From Calliopum simillimum (Eukaryota > Arthropoda > Insecta > Diptera > Lauxaniidae): 64,000 bases of DNA. Each line of letters starts with the position of its first letter. Position 1 is the first letter of the stretch. A program made the translations under genes and the position numbers. Below are positions 23,375 through 34,501 of this stretch, piece after piece. The notes under the pieces are model-generated. The model searched no databases. It saw nothing but the letters and a program-made list of their open reading frames with translations, and had not been told where the DNA came from. The stretch is from NCBI GenBank assembly GCA_951812925.1, contig OX638370.1, positions 38,071,948 through 38,135,947 on the forward strand, given 5' to 3'.

Positions 23375-23775
23375 ATATTCTCTGTAAGCATTAATGAGCC
23401 TTTCCTAGCTATAACTCATCTGCCTTTTCATTGTCAGGACTATTTTTATGACCAGGTACAAAGCACAGTTATAAATTGTGGTGTTCATTAAAAATCTGAA
23501 GCTCTCTAAGGCAATGGGTGACTGCTTCAGATCTTATATTTCAATTTTGCTGACTTTTGATGGCAGCTTGACTATCAATATATTTACATTGATATATGTT
23601 AATATGAGTAGTTAATAAATCCTTTATCGCTATCAACCTTGCCGCCTCAATTATCGCAAATACCGACCACAATATGATTCTGAGAGATTAATGGCGTTGC
23701 AGAAAGTTCCACAACTGGATTCGATATCCTTTTTCGAACCATCCGTATACACTTCTAAACAATTAAACTTTGCTT
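23375..23775 (-). pseudogene. LINE RNase H domain relic
   Basis: The minus strand reads LEVYTDGSKKDIESSCGTFC, then YIDSQAAIKSQQN, then CFVPGHK and NEKADEL in nearly one frame with several stops. These are the catalytic-residue neighbourhoods of the C-terminal RNase H of I/R1/jockey-type elements. No reverse transcriptase remains nearby. Confidence 0.72.
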
Positions 23776-23784
23776 TTACTACAG

Positions 23785-24780
23785 CTTTTTTAATTTAATT
23801 TCAGAAATTTTCAATTATATTTGAGAAATTTTCATATATATTTCAGAAACTTTCATTTATATTTCAGAAACTTTCAATTATATTTGAGAAATTTTCATTT
23901 ATATTTGAGAAATTTTCATTTTAATTTCAGAAATTTTCATTTTAATTTCGGAAATTTTCATTTTAATTTCAGAAAAAATGTTATTTTGGTTTAATAAGGT
24001 TTGTATGACAAAAACACTTTACTTATTTTAATTTTTTAAGACAGATGGTACGTAGAGTTAACAAAAGGGCATGAATCGATATTGCCCATTGATACTTAGT
24101 ATAGTAAGTTAGGACCCTACTCGCCCATGCTCAACCCAATTGCAACCATTTGATATAAGCTAAGGACTCATGTCAAGTCACACATTCAGGTTCCAATTGT
24201 GCACGGAGTAAGGTGTTGGAGAGCAACGGCTTGTTTATTTAGAGCAGCAAATAGACGAAGGAATTCAAGCAATTGCTTGCAGTGACTGCGCTAAGGCTGT
24301 GCAACATATGTACATCGTCATTTACAGCAACTGCTTTGAAGCTCGAAAATATGCCGGTTGGAGAGTTAATTGTATATGCATCAATAACTAACACGTGTTA
24401 TTCAGTTTTCATTGTAATTGTTTCATTGTTAAAATATTGTATGATCTCATGACTTTCTTTGAAATTAAATATCTGAACTGGTGATTTTCACTTTCCGCTT
24501 ACTATACTGTTAATGGGCAATATTGATTCATGCCTTTTGTTAACTCTACGTACCATTTTTCTTCAAAAATCAAAATAAGTAAAGCATTTTTGTCATACAA
24601 ACCTTATTAAACTTAAACAAAATTTTTTTCTGAAATTAAAATGAAAATTTCTCAAAAAAAAATGAAAATTTCTCAAATATAAATGAAAGTTTCTGAAATA
24701 TAAATGAAAATTTCTCAAATATAAATGAAAATTTCTCAAATATAAATGAAAACTTCTGAAATTAAATTAAAAAAGGTGTA
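23785..24780. mobile_element. fold-back element with ~20-bp minisatellite arms
   Basis: About nine tandem copies of a unit like GAAATTTTCATTTATATTT at 23800-23970 are mirrored at about 24625-24760. Inside them, TGGTACGTAGAGTTAACAAA near 24047 and its inverse near 24537 extend the arms. A ~390-bp non-repeated centre remains. Tandem arms resemble Drosophila fold-back elements. Confidence 0.8.
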
Positions 24781-25005
24781 GTCAAAAACTAAACTATATT
24801 TTTACATAATTTTTTTCAAAAAAAAAAAATATTTATCCGTGAAAAACTGAGCATGCTGCAAAACCAGTGTACGAAAAATCGAACGCTGGTCCATTTCTGT
24901 GGAAACGCCACTTGACAATCCACTGTTGTTTTTAATCTACACTAATATTATAAATTCGAAAGTAACTCTGTTTGTTTGTTACCTTTTCACGCCTAAACCG
25001 CCTAA

Positions 25006-25630
25006 CCAATTTGGATGAAATTTTGTATGGAGATAGTGAGAGACCCTGAGAAGGATATAGGATAGTTTTTACCTCTAAAATCATCCTTAAAAGGGGTGAA
25101 AAGGGGGATGGAACTTTGTATGGGGAATCAATAACCACTGAGCCAATTTAAATGAGATTTGGTGTGGAGATAGTAACAGACCCTAGAAAGGATATAGGAT
25201 ATTTTTATCCTTAAAATCATCCTTAAAAGGGCTGTAAAGGGAGATGGAAGTTTGTATGGGAAATCAATAACCGCTCAACCAATTTAGTTGAAATTTGGTG
25301 GAGATAGTGAGAGACCCCAGAAAGGATATATGATAGTACCCACCCCTCAAATCATCCTTAAAGAGAGTGAATAGGGGCATGGAAGTTTGTATGGGGAATC
25401 AATAACCCCTGAACCAATTTAGATTAAATTTTATATAGAGGTAGTAGGAGAGCATAAAAAGAATATATGATTGTTCCTACCCTTCAAATCATCCTTAAAG
25501 AGGGTTAAAAGGGGGATGGAAGTTTGAATGGGGAATCAATAGCCGCTGAACAAATTTAGATGAAATTTGGTATGGATATAGTAAGAGACTCTAGGAAAGG
25601 TATTGAAACTTTGTATGGGGAATCAATAAT
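25006..25630 (+). repeat. about 4.6 tandem copies of a ~136-bp unit in the Helitron 5' region
   Basis: Units start near 25006, 25143, 25279, 25414 and 25551. Each has CCAATTT.GATGAAATTTGGT, AAAGGATATA and TATGGGGAATCAATAACC. The same unit occurs inverted near 39815-40200. Confidence 0.9.
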
Positions 25631-25962
25631 TTTTGGATTACGTATCATTGACATATGTATGTGGAATTGATTTTGTATTGTTGGTGTTTTTTTCTGTGTT
25701 TTCCCATAATCACTCTGTAAAATTTGGAAAGATGAACAGTTGAGCTGCCAAAGGTTGTTTACATTTTGAAAAATAATCAAAATTTGAAACATAAATGAAT
25801 ACAAAACGTGTGAAATAAAAACAAATATTTAAATAAATATTAAAACTTATCTGACATAGGATTTAAGCAATTGCTTTGAAGGTAGGTACATAGTTGAAGT
25901 TCTCAATGGTTACTTATTTTATCCTTATAAGGTAGTTGCTCATTATTTATGCTGCCGATATG

Positions 25963-27000
25963 CCTCGCAAGCGTAAATCTAATTTAACACGTAGCTCTAG
26001 CAGAGCTCGAGCTGCGAGAGTAGCTAGAAGTCAAGAATCCGAGGAGCAAACTCAGACCCGTCGTGCTTTAGCTGCCGAGCGCGCCGCAACTCACAGGGCT
26101 GCCGAGACCTTAGAACAGACTCAAGCCCGCCAGGCATTAGCTGCTGAGCACATCGCAACTCACAGGGCTACCGAGATCTTGGAGCAGACTCAGGCATGCC
26201 AGATTTTAGATGCCAATCGCCATGCGTAATCGATAGCTGCAGAGACGCTTGAAGAGTCTCAAACACGACGTGCTTCAAGTGCTGAACGGCAGACAGAAAG
26301 GAGACATGCGTTTACAATGAGTACGTGGAGGGCGTTTCACCAAGCCGCTTTTGAATACCATCCAATGATTGATTACAGTAACAATCGGTTATAAGTTTTT
26401 ATAGGCAGAATGAATAAAAAATGCATGCATTGTGAAGCGCTTAAGTGGAATGAAGAAACTCCAGGTATGTGTTGTTCTGGGGGAAAAGTTTTGGTTCCAA
26501 CACTTGGTGAGCCAGAGGAACCACTTAAATCTTTACTTTTAAATGAAAGCAGTGAATCTCAGCGTTTTTTCAATAAAATAAGAAAATATAACTCCTGCTT
26601 TCAAATGACCTCAGTTGGTGTAGATAGAGAAATAATTATGCGTGGATTTTCGCCAACTTTTACAATTCAAGGTCAAATCTACCATAGAATTGGCTCTTTG
26701 CTTCGTACAAATCATGAGCAAGCAAAATTTTTGTAAATTTATTTCATGGGGAATGAAAATGGCGAAGCTGATCGCAGGTGTCAAAATATTCAAGGAGTTG
26801 AATACTGTTGGGATACTGTTTTAAAAATCCAGAGAATGTTACTTGAGCATAATCGCCTCATACACACTTTTAAAACAGCATTGGAAATAATGCCACGGGA
26901 AGGTTATAAATTAGTGATGCACCCTGACCGTACGCCATGTGGCATGCTCACGAGTCTCGAGCCCACAAAATCTTTATGTTTTGGCAAAGGACGGTAAAAC
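25963..27000 (+). pseudogene. Helitron Rep/helicase N-terminal region, broken
   Basis: A basic start (MPRKRKSNLTRSSSRARAAR) is followed by degenerate Thr/Glu/Gln/Ala repeats. After a gap and frameshift comes the conserved Helitron-like N-domain: HCEALKWNEETPGMCCSGGK, YNSCFQMTSVGV and FTIQGQIYHRIGSL. Another frame continues with FMGNENGEADRRCQNI and FKTALEIMPREGYKLVMH. The His-rich nickase motifs and the helicase are missing, so rolling-circle replication is not possible from this copy. Confidence 0.87.
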
Positions 27001-27571
27001 CAAAAACGTGGTTTATAAAAATGTGCTCAATTAAATTATATGGACTGTTCCAGAAAAAACTATCCACTTTACAAAGACTACAGAAGAAAAGTATGCTGAA
27101 AATCTTCAGAGTTCAAAAAATACCAGACCTTTCCGATGAAAAGCAGCTGGTGGCCTAAAATCAAGCCCGAAATTTGACTATTCCGTTATAGACGATGAAT
27201 TACACTATTGTACTGAAATATTTTATAAAAACTAAATGTTTATTTTAGAATTATTTGTATTCTGTTGGTTCTGTATTCTACCCATACATAAAAAACAAAT
27301 AAAAAATTTGGAAAAAAAGTTCATTATGGATTGATTCTATAATGGATGAAAAACAAAGTGGCAATTTTTTTATGGGATGGTTCTTAAATAAATACATCTC
27401 ACCTATTCACTCACATTTTGTAGATATTAATGAAACTTCGGAAAAAAAAGTCTAGGCTATTCGAAGTACTAAGGCTACGCAGACGAAGTCGCGGGTAAAA
27501 GCTAGTATGAAATAATTTGTTAAATTTTTTGGTTTCGCTTATAAAAATTTAAAAAAATATTTGATAAGAAG

Positions 27572-27863
27572 CGAAGAGATATATTATCAAGAGACGCAAA
27601 GAAGCACTGGAGCAATTTTTTGAGATTTGTATTGTTCACAGACGGAGCTTTGACGAATTAAGAAGTTAAACGGCAGCGTAATTCAACCAAAAAATCTATT
27701 TATATCTCTTCACTTCCGGATGAGAAGAGATGTATACAGATTTTTTGGTTAAATTACGCTGCCGTTTAACTTCTAAATTCGTCAAAGCTACCGTCTGTGA
27801 ACAATACAAACCTCAAAAATTGCTCCAGTGCTTCTTTGCGTCTCTTGATAATATATCTCTTCG
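27572..27863. repeat. 292-bp palindrome
   Basis: CGAAGAGATATATTATCAAG at 27572 is inverted at 27863. Arms of ~125 bp surround a short centre that itself pairs. It begins 66 bp after the Helitron end. Confidence 0.88.
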
Positions 27864-28170
27864 TAAGAAGTGTGAAAAGAAAAGTAAAATCTCAAGTCAT
27901 CGTTATTTGAACGCAGCGGAGTTGGAGCAAATAACTGAAAATTTGAGTGATGATGAAATGGACCCAATAAACAATGCTGTGCTGTATCCACCTGAAAATG
28001 TTGACAATCTTACTGAAAAGAAACACTTTTATGAAAACAAAATGCCGAATATGAACCCAGGATGCATTTAAGAAGTTGAATTGTATGTGGAAATCGAGTG
28101 CGATTTTAAAGAAGAAGACATCGCAGCTTATAGGGAAGACTTAAATATACCACCATTCAAAAGTTCATAA
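27864..28170 (+). pseudogene. possible piggyBac-like N-terminal fragment
   Basis: An open stretch reads LNAAELEQITENLSDDEMDP and then AVLYPPENVDNLTE, reminiscent of the acidic N-terminal region of piggyBac-type transposases. It closes at 28069-28071, and another frame continues acidic to about 28167. There is no catalytic domain. Weak call. Confidence 0.3.
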
Positions 28171-28683
28171 TCATTTGGGCAACCCAACACAATTATTCCA
28201 AATATAAACATTGGCGCGTACAGAGTATTTGTGCAGAAAGTGTAATAAACATACCCATCCAAAATTATTGCCCAATACCTATCTCATGCCTAGCATATGC
28301 ATATATCGAGGGCGCATTTAGGTTAACGTAATCAACTTTTGAAAATTACTTGAACATGTTTATGAAAATTATGAATTTCGGGAGGGGGTTTGAGGGCTCA
28401 AAATACCCCCTGCCCGCGCCACTGATAAATATGTACTTTTTTAGAATATTATAAGCGAAAGAAAAATTGTTTTTTTAATAAAGACTCCTCATTTAAATTC
28501 TATAATCGATTTTTTCTTCAGAATTTTAGTACATATATAGTTTTAAGAATTTTTTATATGTATTGAATCTAATTCCAATGGAATAGCTATACCATATATC
28601 AATTAATAACACAAACAACAATTATGACATCATGGCTTACGTATTAACACACAAACAAAACTATCAAAAGTCGGTTTCGCAGC

Positions 28684-28759
28684 CGGGCAAGGCTGGTGCA
28701 TTTGTCTAACGACTCGCACAGCGAACAGTGAAGTCCTCGGTTCAACTCCCGCCAAGGCC
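28684..28759 (+). ncRNA. tRNA-derived module with A- and B-box-like motifs
   Basis: GGCTGGTGCATTTGTCTAAC resembles a pol III A box, and GGTTCAACTCCC is a good B box about 40 nt further on. The acceptor arms pair imperfectly, so it is tRNA-like rather than a working tRNA gene. The same module occurs at 36252-36328 (minus) and 36610-36684 (plus). Confidence 0.7.
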
Positions 28760-28804
28760 AAAAACACAAAAAGTTTTTCAACTCGCAATTTTTCTCAAAA
28801 AAAA

Positions 28805-28851
28805 ATAGTCTGATGAGTCTTTGTGGCGAAAGACGAAACATATGTCACTAT
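28805..28851 (+). ncRNA. hammerhead ribozyme, complete core
   Basis: Stem I strand ATAGT, core CTGATGA (28810-28816), stem II GTCTTT/AAAGAC with loop GTGGCG, core GAA (28835-28837), minimal stem III ACAT/ATGT with no loop, cleavage-site C at 28846, and stem I partner ACTAT. All invariant nucleotides are present. A stem III this short usually cleaves best as a dimer, and ACATATGT is self-complementary, so two copies can form an 8-bp joint stem. Confidence 0.88.
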
Positions 28852-28980
28852 AGCCGTGTTTTTAATACGTTCCTTAATTTGTCATAATTATGTGTTAGAA
28901 AATGCATTGATAGATTTATATGTAAATCGATCTTTGCAAATGACTAAAAGTTCAAGTAAAAAATTAATTTTCAAATATAG

Positions 28981-30540
28981 TTTTGCAGAAATATTTTTTC
29001 GTAAAATGCGTAACTTTTAACTTTTGTCCTTTGAAAAAAAAAAAATTACTTTTTTGATAAAAATTCCTTGGTGTACTACATGAGACCATGCCCATTTTTT
29101 GTGAAAATTACTAGTTATTTTACTTAAATTAAAGAATTTCTTATTAAAATTGTAAGAGTTATTATCAAAATTATTTTTAGGTTATATGAAACGGATAAGG
29201 AATTTTTAGAAATTATGTCTGCCTAGTTCGAAAATCCTAGCATTATTTTTTGGACTTCTGGCCAGAAAATTCGAATGGCTGCTAGTAGGTGACTGTGTCC
29301 CCAAAATAATTTTTATCCTCATATCCTCACCAAGAACATTTTCGAATGTTTACAGCTAGGTGGAAAATGTATTGTCAAAAATTTGCTCTATCGTCATATT
29401 TGGGTTTAGCGCCCTAAAATACATGAGAGTCTACCTTCTCCCACATGATACTTTTTTTTTTGTGTGGCAGTATAATTTATCACCGCTATACGATACAAAA
29501 ATTTAGCCTCGCAATATGCTCTAATAAAATATCCAGCTACCAATTTTATCATAAAAATCGAAATTAACAATAACGATATAAAAATTGGTTTTTATGAAAA
29601 TTTTAGATTTAAAGCAAGTACGTGTTATACGTGGTTTTTCCCAAACAATTATGCTGGGCAATGAGCAAAGTCAATCGGTATTTTTTTATGTTTTTATGAA
29701 AACGATCCAGATTACAAGTAGTAGAGTAATAATCATTTAAACTATAGTCGATAACTTTGAAACTGGCGATGAGAATATTGACATCAAAGTGAAAACAAAT
29801 AAAAAACCAAAAAGTTACCCATATATATCTCTAATAATTACCCATTTTATGATACTCAAGAAGCTTATCGTTTAAAATTATAAAATGACTTATTATTATT
29901 TTTTTAAAAATTATTTTCTGTGAAGACTACCGAAAATTTTATAATGGATATTAAAGATATGGATGTATTTCTATGGTATCGCTTTAATTGCCACAATTTC
30001 GATATTTGTGGTAGTTTCATTATGTGATTGGCACACTTTTATTTTTATTTTTTATAGAATCCAACCAAATTGCTAGGCACAATTTTTACAGAATATTATT
30101 GCGTGAAATCAAATCTATTGTATACTTTTAAATTTTCATAAAAATCATACCTGTCAAACCATTTAAGATACTATCTTGATTTTAAGTTCATATATTCGAA
30201 AAGTTTGATGAGAAAGGTACAACATTTAACCAACCAAAAACGAGGCGAACAAGATTATCAAGAACGGCAGAAAACGTGGCACTCGCGATATCAAAGTTTT
30301 TGTAAAACTCTGGCTCACACAACGTGTGGTCCGCTCCCGAGAAAGACCCAATAGCAACCAAGTTCCGAAGAGGCAGGCTACCGAATAACATAGTCTCCGC
30401 GCCCCTCGAATTTGTTGCGTTCACACAGGAAGCTCAACAAACTTTCTTTTGGAACACCTTTTATATAGAACTAAGTACAGGCAGAAGCATCAATACCCCT
30501 TTAAAAGCGCACAGCAATTTGTCTTACCTCCAAACCATAT
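28981..30540. other. intergenic, AT-rich, upstream of trypsin 1
   Basis: No gene or clear mobile element seen. GATTATCAAG near 30253 contains a GATA-type core upstream of the trypsin TATA box. Confidence 0.5.
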
Positions 30541-30549
30541 ACTTTGCAG

Positions 30550-30587
30550 TATAAAAAGCCTTGTTGGTTTTCATTTAACTTCAGTAA
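30550..30587 (+). promoter_or_regulatory. core promoter of trypsin 1: TATA box and initiator
   Basis: TATAAAAA at 30550-30557 is followed 33 nt later by an initiator-like TCAGTA with its A at 30583. That implies a 5' leader of ~31 nt before the ATG at 30614. Confidence 0.8.
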
Positions 30588-30613
30588 ATTGTACGAGTAT
30601 TCCACAAGAGAAA

Positions 30614-31420
30614 ATGTCACCGCATAAGCAATTAATTTTACTTTTGACCATCACCATTGTTGGTTCATCTTTGGCTGCAGTCATCGCACCATCCGAAACG
30701 GCCAGCAGCAGTAAGGGACGCATTGTCGGTGGTCATGAGACCGATATTGCCAAATATCCATATCAAGTTTCAATACGTCTGGACACCTATATATTTTTGC
30801 ATATTTGCGGTGGTTCCATTTATGCACCACGCGTTATCCTCACCGCAGCGCATTGTGTAAAGGGACGTTTTGCCTCCTATTTGCGAATTGTTGCAGGTAA
30901 ATCCACCATTGTCGACGATGATGAAGGTGTACGTGTTAGCAAGTTAATATATCATAGTGGCTACGTTAAGAGTACTAAGGAGAATGATGTTGGCCTTATT
31001 ATTTTGGCTCAAGACTTGATATACTCAAATGTTATACAACCGATTCCATTGGCCAAAGAATTTCCCAAAACTGGTGTACATGGTACGATAACGGGTTGGG
31101 GTAAAAGTGATGAAGAATCCGAAACCTTAACAAATTTGCTGCAAGAGGTCGATGTGGAAATTATCGATCGAAACGTTTGTGGTGCCAGCTATATCACCAA
31201 GGATTATACCATTACTGAACAAATGCTTTGCGCTGGTGTAGATGAAGGTGGCAAGGACGCATGTCAAGGTGATTCCGGTGGTCCGTTGGCTGTGAATGGT
31301 GAATTATCTGCCATTGTTTCGTGGGGCATTGGTTGTGCTCGTGTGGACTATCCAGGTGTATACGCAAGTGTGGCATATCACACTGATTGGATTGTGGAAA
31401 GTGCCAAGCCGTACTTGTAA
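30614..31420 (+). CDS. secreted trypsin-like serine protease (trypsin 1)
   Basis: A 268-residue zymogen in one exon. The upstream in-frame ATG at 30449 lies before the TATA box, so the start is the ATG at 30614 in MSPHKQLILLLTITIVGSSL, a signal peptide. Activation would cleave R36|I37 (GRIVGG). The triad is His80 (LTAAHC), Asp125 (ENDVGLI) and Ser221 (QGDSGGP). Asp215 at the base of the specificity pocket, with Gly in SWGIGCA, predicts cleavage after Lys or Arg. Six Cys fit the three usual disulfides. It resembles the digestive chymotrypsin-family (S1) trypsins of flies and probably acts in the gut lumen (inference). All catalytic residues are intact. Confidence 0.95.
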   Translation: MSPHKQLILLLTITIVGSSLAAVIAPSETASSSKGRIVGGHETDIAKYPYQVSIRLDTYIFLHICGGSIYAPRVILTAAHCVKGRFASYLRIVAGKSTIVDDDEGVRVSKLIYHSGYVKSTKENDVGLIILAQDLIYSNVIQPIPLAKEFPKTGVHGTITGWGKSDEESETLTNLLQEVDVEIIDRNVCGASYITKDYTITEQMLCAGVDEGGKDACQGDSGGPLAVNGELSAIVSWGIGCARVDYPGVYASVAYHTDWIVESAKPYL

Positions 31421-31532
31421 AAATTTAACAGCTGATGCAAAACAAAAAATATATTGTGGTTATGGGAAAATATTTTAATTAAAGTTGTGTCTCTATGAAT
31501 TTGGACATTGCATGTTTAGCTTAAATTGCACA

Positions 31533-31538
31533 AATAAA
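31533..31538 (+). terminator. poly(A) signal of trypsin 1
   Basis: AATAAA 113 nt after the stop codon. Confidence 0.7.
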
Positions 31539-31539
31539 A

Positions 31540-32409
31540 ACTTATTTCCATATTTTTTTAAAGTTTTGTTATCAAGACTATTCAAATTTAAATTTATGGT
31601 GAACCTCATGCAAAAATATTTCATTCGTCTAAGTACTAGGGTGGTTTGGGAAAAATGTATGGACACGGAAACTACTTAGCTGATCTATATACAAGTCTTT
31701 GCGACCTTGAACCGAATTTGAAAAACTGCAAAAACGTAGTTTTTTGCACTTTAAGTTTGGGATGCCTCGAAATTCTGACGAGGAAGAGGGATTCTGTGGC
31801 CATTTTTGGAATCACCACAACAAAATCTATTGAAATCGTTTTTTTAAACTAGGAAAAATTCACGTTCCAGTTTTGTACTCACATCAGTTAAAGTGGTGCA
31901 AAACTGTCAACATGTTTTCGAAATGGTTTTTTGTTCATTATTTTTTTATGGTGTGAAGTTGGGTAAAATTGTTCACATATTTGAATAGAAGAAAGGTTAA
32001 GTTTCCGTTTAGTTAATATTTCATGTAATCAGAACGGACGCTATAGCAGTACTTAGTCAAAAATAGCAAACATGTTGACAGTTTTGCTTCTTACTGTATA
32101 TTTTTTTACATTGTTTATTTTGGTATGCAGAAGGTTCTTATAAGGGGAAGGTGCTGCCGAGGGGGGCGGCGGTACTTACATATATAGTAAGTTAGGGTAA
32201 TGTGGACTATGGGGGTAATGTGGTGCACCCTTTTATTTCCCATATATAACAATTCTGGTTATTTGTGCATAAGTATTAAAGCTCGAAAAACATATTTTTT
32301 ACGCTCTTTGGTTTTTCTGTTATGCTCCCTATACGTGTACAATTTCTTAATATAAGCCCTGAGGTCAAATTGACTTTCTTTAGTACGTACTGAATAGCTA
32401 ACTAATTTC
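31540..32409. other. intergenic, no gene seen
   Basis: AT-rich. The segment 32100-32230 (GCAGAAGGTTCTTATAAGGG, then a GGGGTAATGTGG motif) resembles material near 50090 and 49670, so it is probably repeat-derived. Confidence 0.45.
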
Positions 32410-32660
32410 CTCTGAACCAGTGGCGGATCCAAGGGGGGGAGATGGGGGAGATCGGCCCCCTCTCAAGCCAAGTAATTAAATTTTTTAACCCTTTCGGAAC
32501 TTTTTCTTTCCTTTTTACTTTAAAAATCGTTTCTGTCCATTTTCTTACTACTAAGAGCCATCTTAACAATAATTGAAAATAATTTTTAAAAATTTTTGCT
32601 TCCCAAGTGGTTTTTGGGAGTCATGCCATATGGCGTGAAATGTACTCAAAGGTAATAAAA

Positions 32661-33740
32661 GTAGGGGAAAGTGGGGTAAAGTGGGACATTTTTTTTCGAA
32701 GCTCCATGAAATGAACAAAACTTTTTATTTTTTCATGTTTCAACTTCCTATAATAAAGAAATTTAAATAAGCTATATTTTTGCCGAAGAAACAAACCGAA
32801 AATATGGATTTTCTGTTGAGTACGACGCTGTAAGCGAGGATGCCCAAAATGACAAAAAATAAAAATCGTGGGGTAAAGTGGGAAACTTTCAAAACTCATA
32901 AAAACTAATACAAATGTTGGAAAAATATTCTAATATCTTTATTGTAAGTCAAAAAAGGTTCAAGGTACACACCCATAGGAGTAAATATGAAAAGAAATAA
33001 TGATTTTGCTGGAAAAAAATATATGAAAAAATGTGCGATGGTATTGTATCTGGTCATGATTTCGGGCATGAGTTCCATGCAAATGGTGCAAAAATCACGA
33101 TCTTCATCTTAGCTAGAACTTCTTTGTTTCTTTTTTGACGCTTTCTTTACTGGTGCTGCTTTTTTGCTACTGGTACTCTGTTTTTTGTTATTCGTTTCCC
33201 TCTTTCTTCCGTTTATTTGCTAAATGTTTCTCAGCTGCTTTTTGCAACTCGCTTAGCTTTTCCAGAGTGGTTACTCACAATATAAATGTACAACACTTAT
33301 TTGGATCATGAAATAGTAAAATAAGTTGACAAATGGGGACTAGCAATCGTGAAATAACATTTCCCACTTTACCCCATAAAAAATTTCCCACTTTACCCCG
33401 ATACCACATTTTGCAAAAAATGTGAGCTTCATTCTTTCATTCTATGAGTTACACGGAATCCTTTTGCGTTATCAAAATTAAGACTACAAAGAATATTTTT
33501 GTGTACTTACAATATCGATGCTTAAAAATATCAAAATGAAATTTCAAAATCGCTTAAAAACTTTACATGATTCCAGAGATCACAAAAATACGTATCCACG
33601 CATCGCTACACCATAAATATTTGCTTACGGTCATTGCTAGTACATGTCCGAAGCGCATGACAGCTATACTTTGCTAGTTTGCCCGAAAACGGGCATTTCC
33701 CACTTTACCCCACTTCCCACTTTACCCCACTTACCCCTAC
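32661..33740. mobile_element. element with GGGGTAAAGTGGG termini, nested in the hAT element
   Basis: GTAGGGGAAAGTGGGGTAAA at 32661 is inverted at about 33740. Extra inward-facing ACTTTACCCC copies lie near 33365 and 33395. On the minus strand near 33210-33055, a basic run ending KKQRSSS, a stop, then DRDFCTICMELMPE may be the C-terminal end of a pogo/jerky-type transposase. That last call is weak. Confidence 0.6.
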
Positions 33741-34370
33741 CAAAAATTACATTTAAATTTTTAATATAATTCTAATGATTTTATGCTTATATATCATATC
33801 AAATCATATCATATTAAGGATTTTCTAGTAAAAAAATTTTAAAAGGTGTTTTGCCATATTATAGGTTGAGGCCGAATAAGAAATACCCTACACCTAACCC
33901 TAGAAGAGCAAACAATTTGATTTTTTTTTGATTATTTTGAGCTTGGAGCGCTCCATGGTTTCTATATTCATTACATATTAATCGGACTTTAAAGGGTTTT
34001 TTGAAATTATGGGTGTGCAACCTCATTCCGATCCAATAAATTATCTTTTGCATCTAAGTTTTCCCCAAATAAATCGTTATGAGCATCCAAATTAATTACT
34101 ATTATTCTAAAAGCTATGAATTTCATCACGATCTAAAAAATATTTTGTACATCCTCTTTCCCAATCAGAACAGCTCTAGATTGTATAAAAATTTCGTCTT
34201 TGCAGTGGAATTAGAAACCCGGAACCTTGGTACTTAATTCTGCGTCAGATCACTGTAGGGTAAGTACACAGCATATGCTCTGCTTCTTCCAAGTCCTCTT
34301 GACATCGTTGTTTACCCAGCCCATCTTTTTGGGTAGTAAATAAGTACTTATACAGTGTCCTGACATTTAG

Positions 34371-34501
34371 GGTATTCCTTAAAACGTGTAAAAGCATCGA
34401 AAGCCTCGTAAACTCGTAAAACTGTCAAAGTTCGTATAGATTTTGACAACTATTACGAGTTTGCAGGGTACTCGAGGCTTTTACACGTTTTAAGGGATAC
34501 C
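34371..34501. mobile_element. 131-bp hairpin MITE nested in the hAT element
   Basis: GGTATTCCTTAAAACGTGTA at the left is inverted at the right with one mismatch, and inner CGTAAACTCGTAA and TTACGAGTTT segments also pair. It is non-coding. Confidence 0.75.

Larger units (their letters stand above)
24936..27505 (+). mobile_element. Helitron with both termini, decayed Rep/helicase
   Basis: It begins TCTACACTAATATTATAAAT and ends GTCGCGGGTAAAAGCTAG. The 5' TC and 3' CTAG ends, between host A (24935) and T (27506), with no terminal inverted repeats, are the Helitron pattern. CGAAGTCGCGGG just before the end can form the small subterminal hairpin. It is 2.57 kb, about half or less of a full autonomous element, with broken coding sequence. 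Confidence 0.92.
28560..28980 (+). mobile_element. SINE-like element: tRNA-like module plus hammerhead ribozyme (single copy)
   Basis: A ~420-bp unit shared with both arms of the palindrome at 36006-36940. Order: leader (28560-28683), tRNA-like segment (28684-28759), ~45-nt spacer, hammerhead motif (28805-28851), ~130-nt tail. It has no open frame. An element of this size with an internal pol III-type promoter is expected to depend on reverse transcriptase made elsewhere (inference). Confidence 0.75.

Noticed and set aside
25006..25630. CRISPR-like array
   Set aside because: Units are ~136 bp with no unique spacers, in a eukaryotic Helitron.
25963..26229. Stand-alone small basic protein gene
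   Set aside because: The sequence is the degenerate N-terminal region of Helitron proteins, inside an element with defined ends.
27730..28071. Complete 113-residue gene
   Set aside because: Its first 45 codons are the arm of a palindrome; only the remainder looks protein-like.
30449..30613. Upstream in-frame ATG extending trypsin 1 by 55 residues
   Set aside because: It lies upstream of the TATA box and predicted start, and would bury the signal peptide. The ATG at 30614 gives a normal secreted zymogen.
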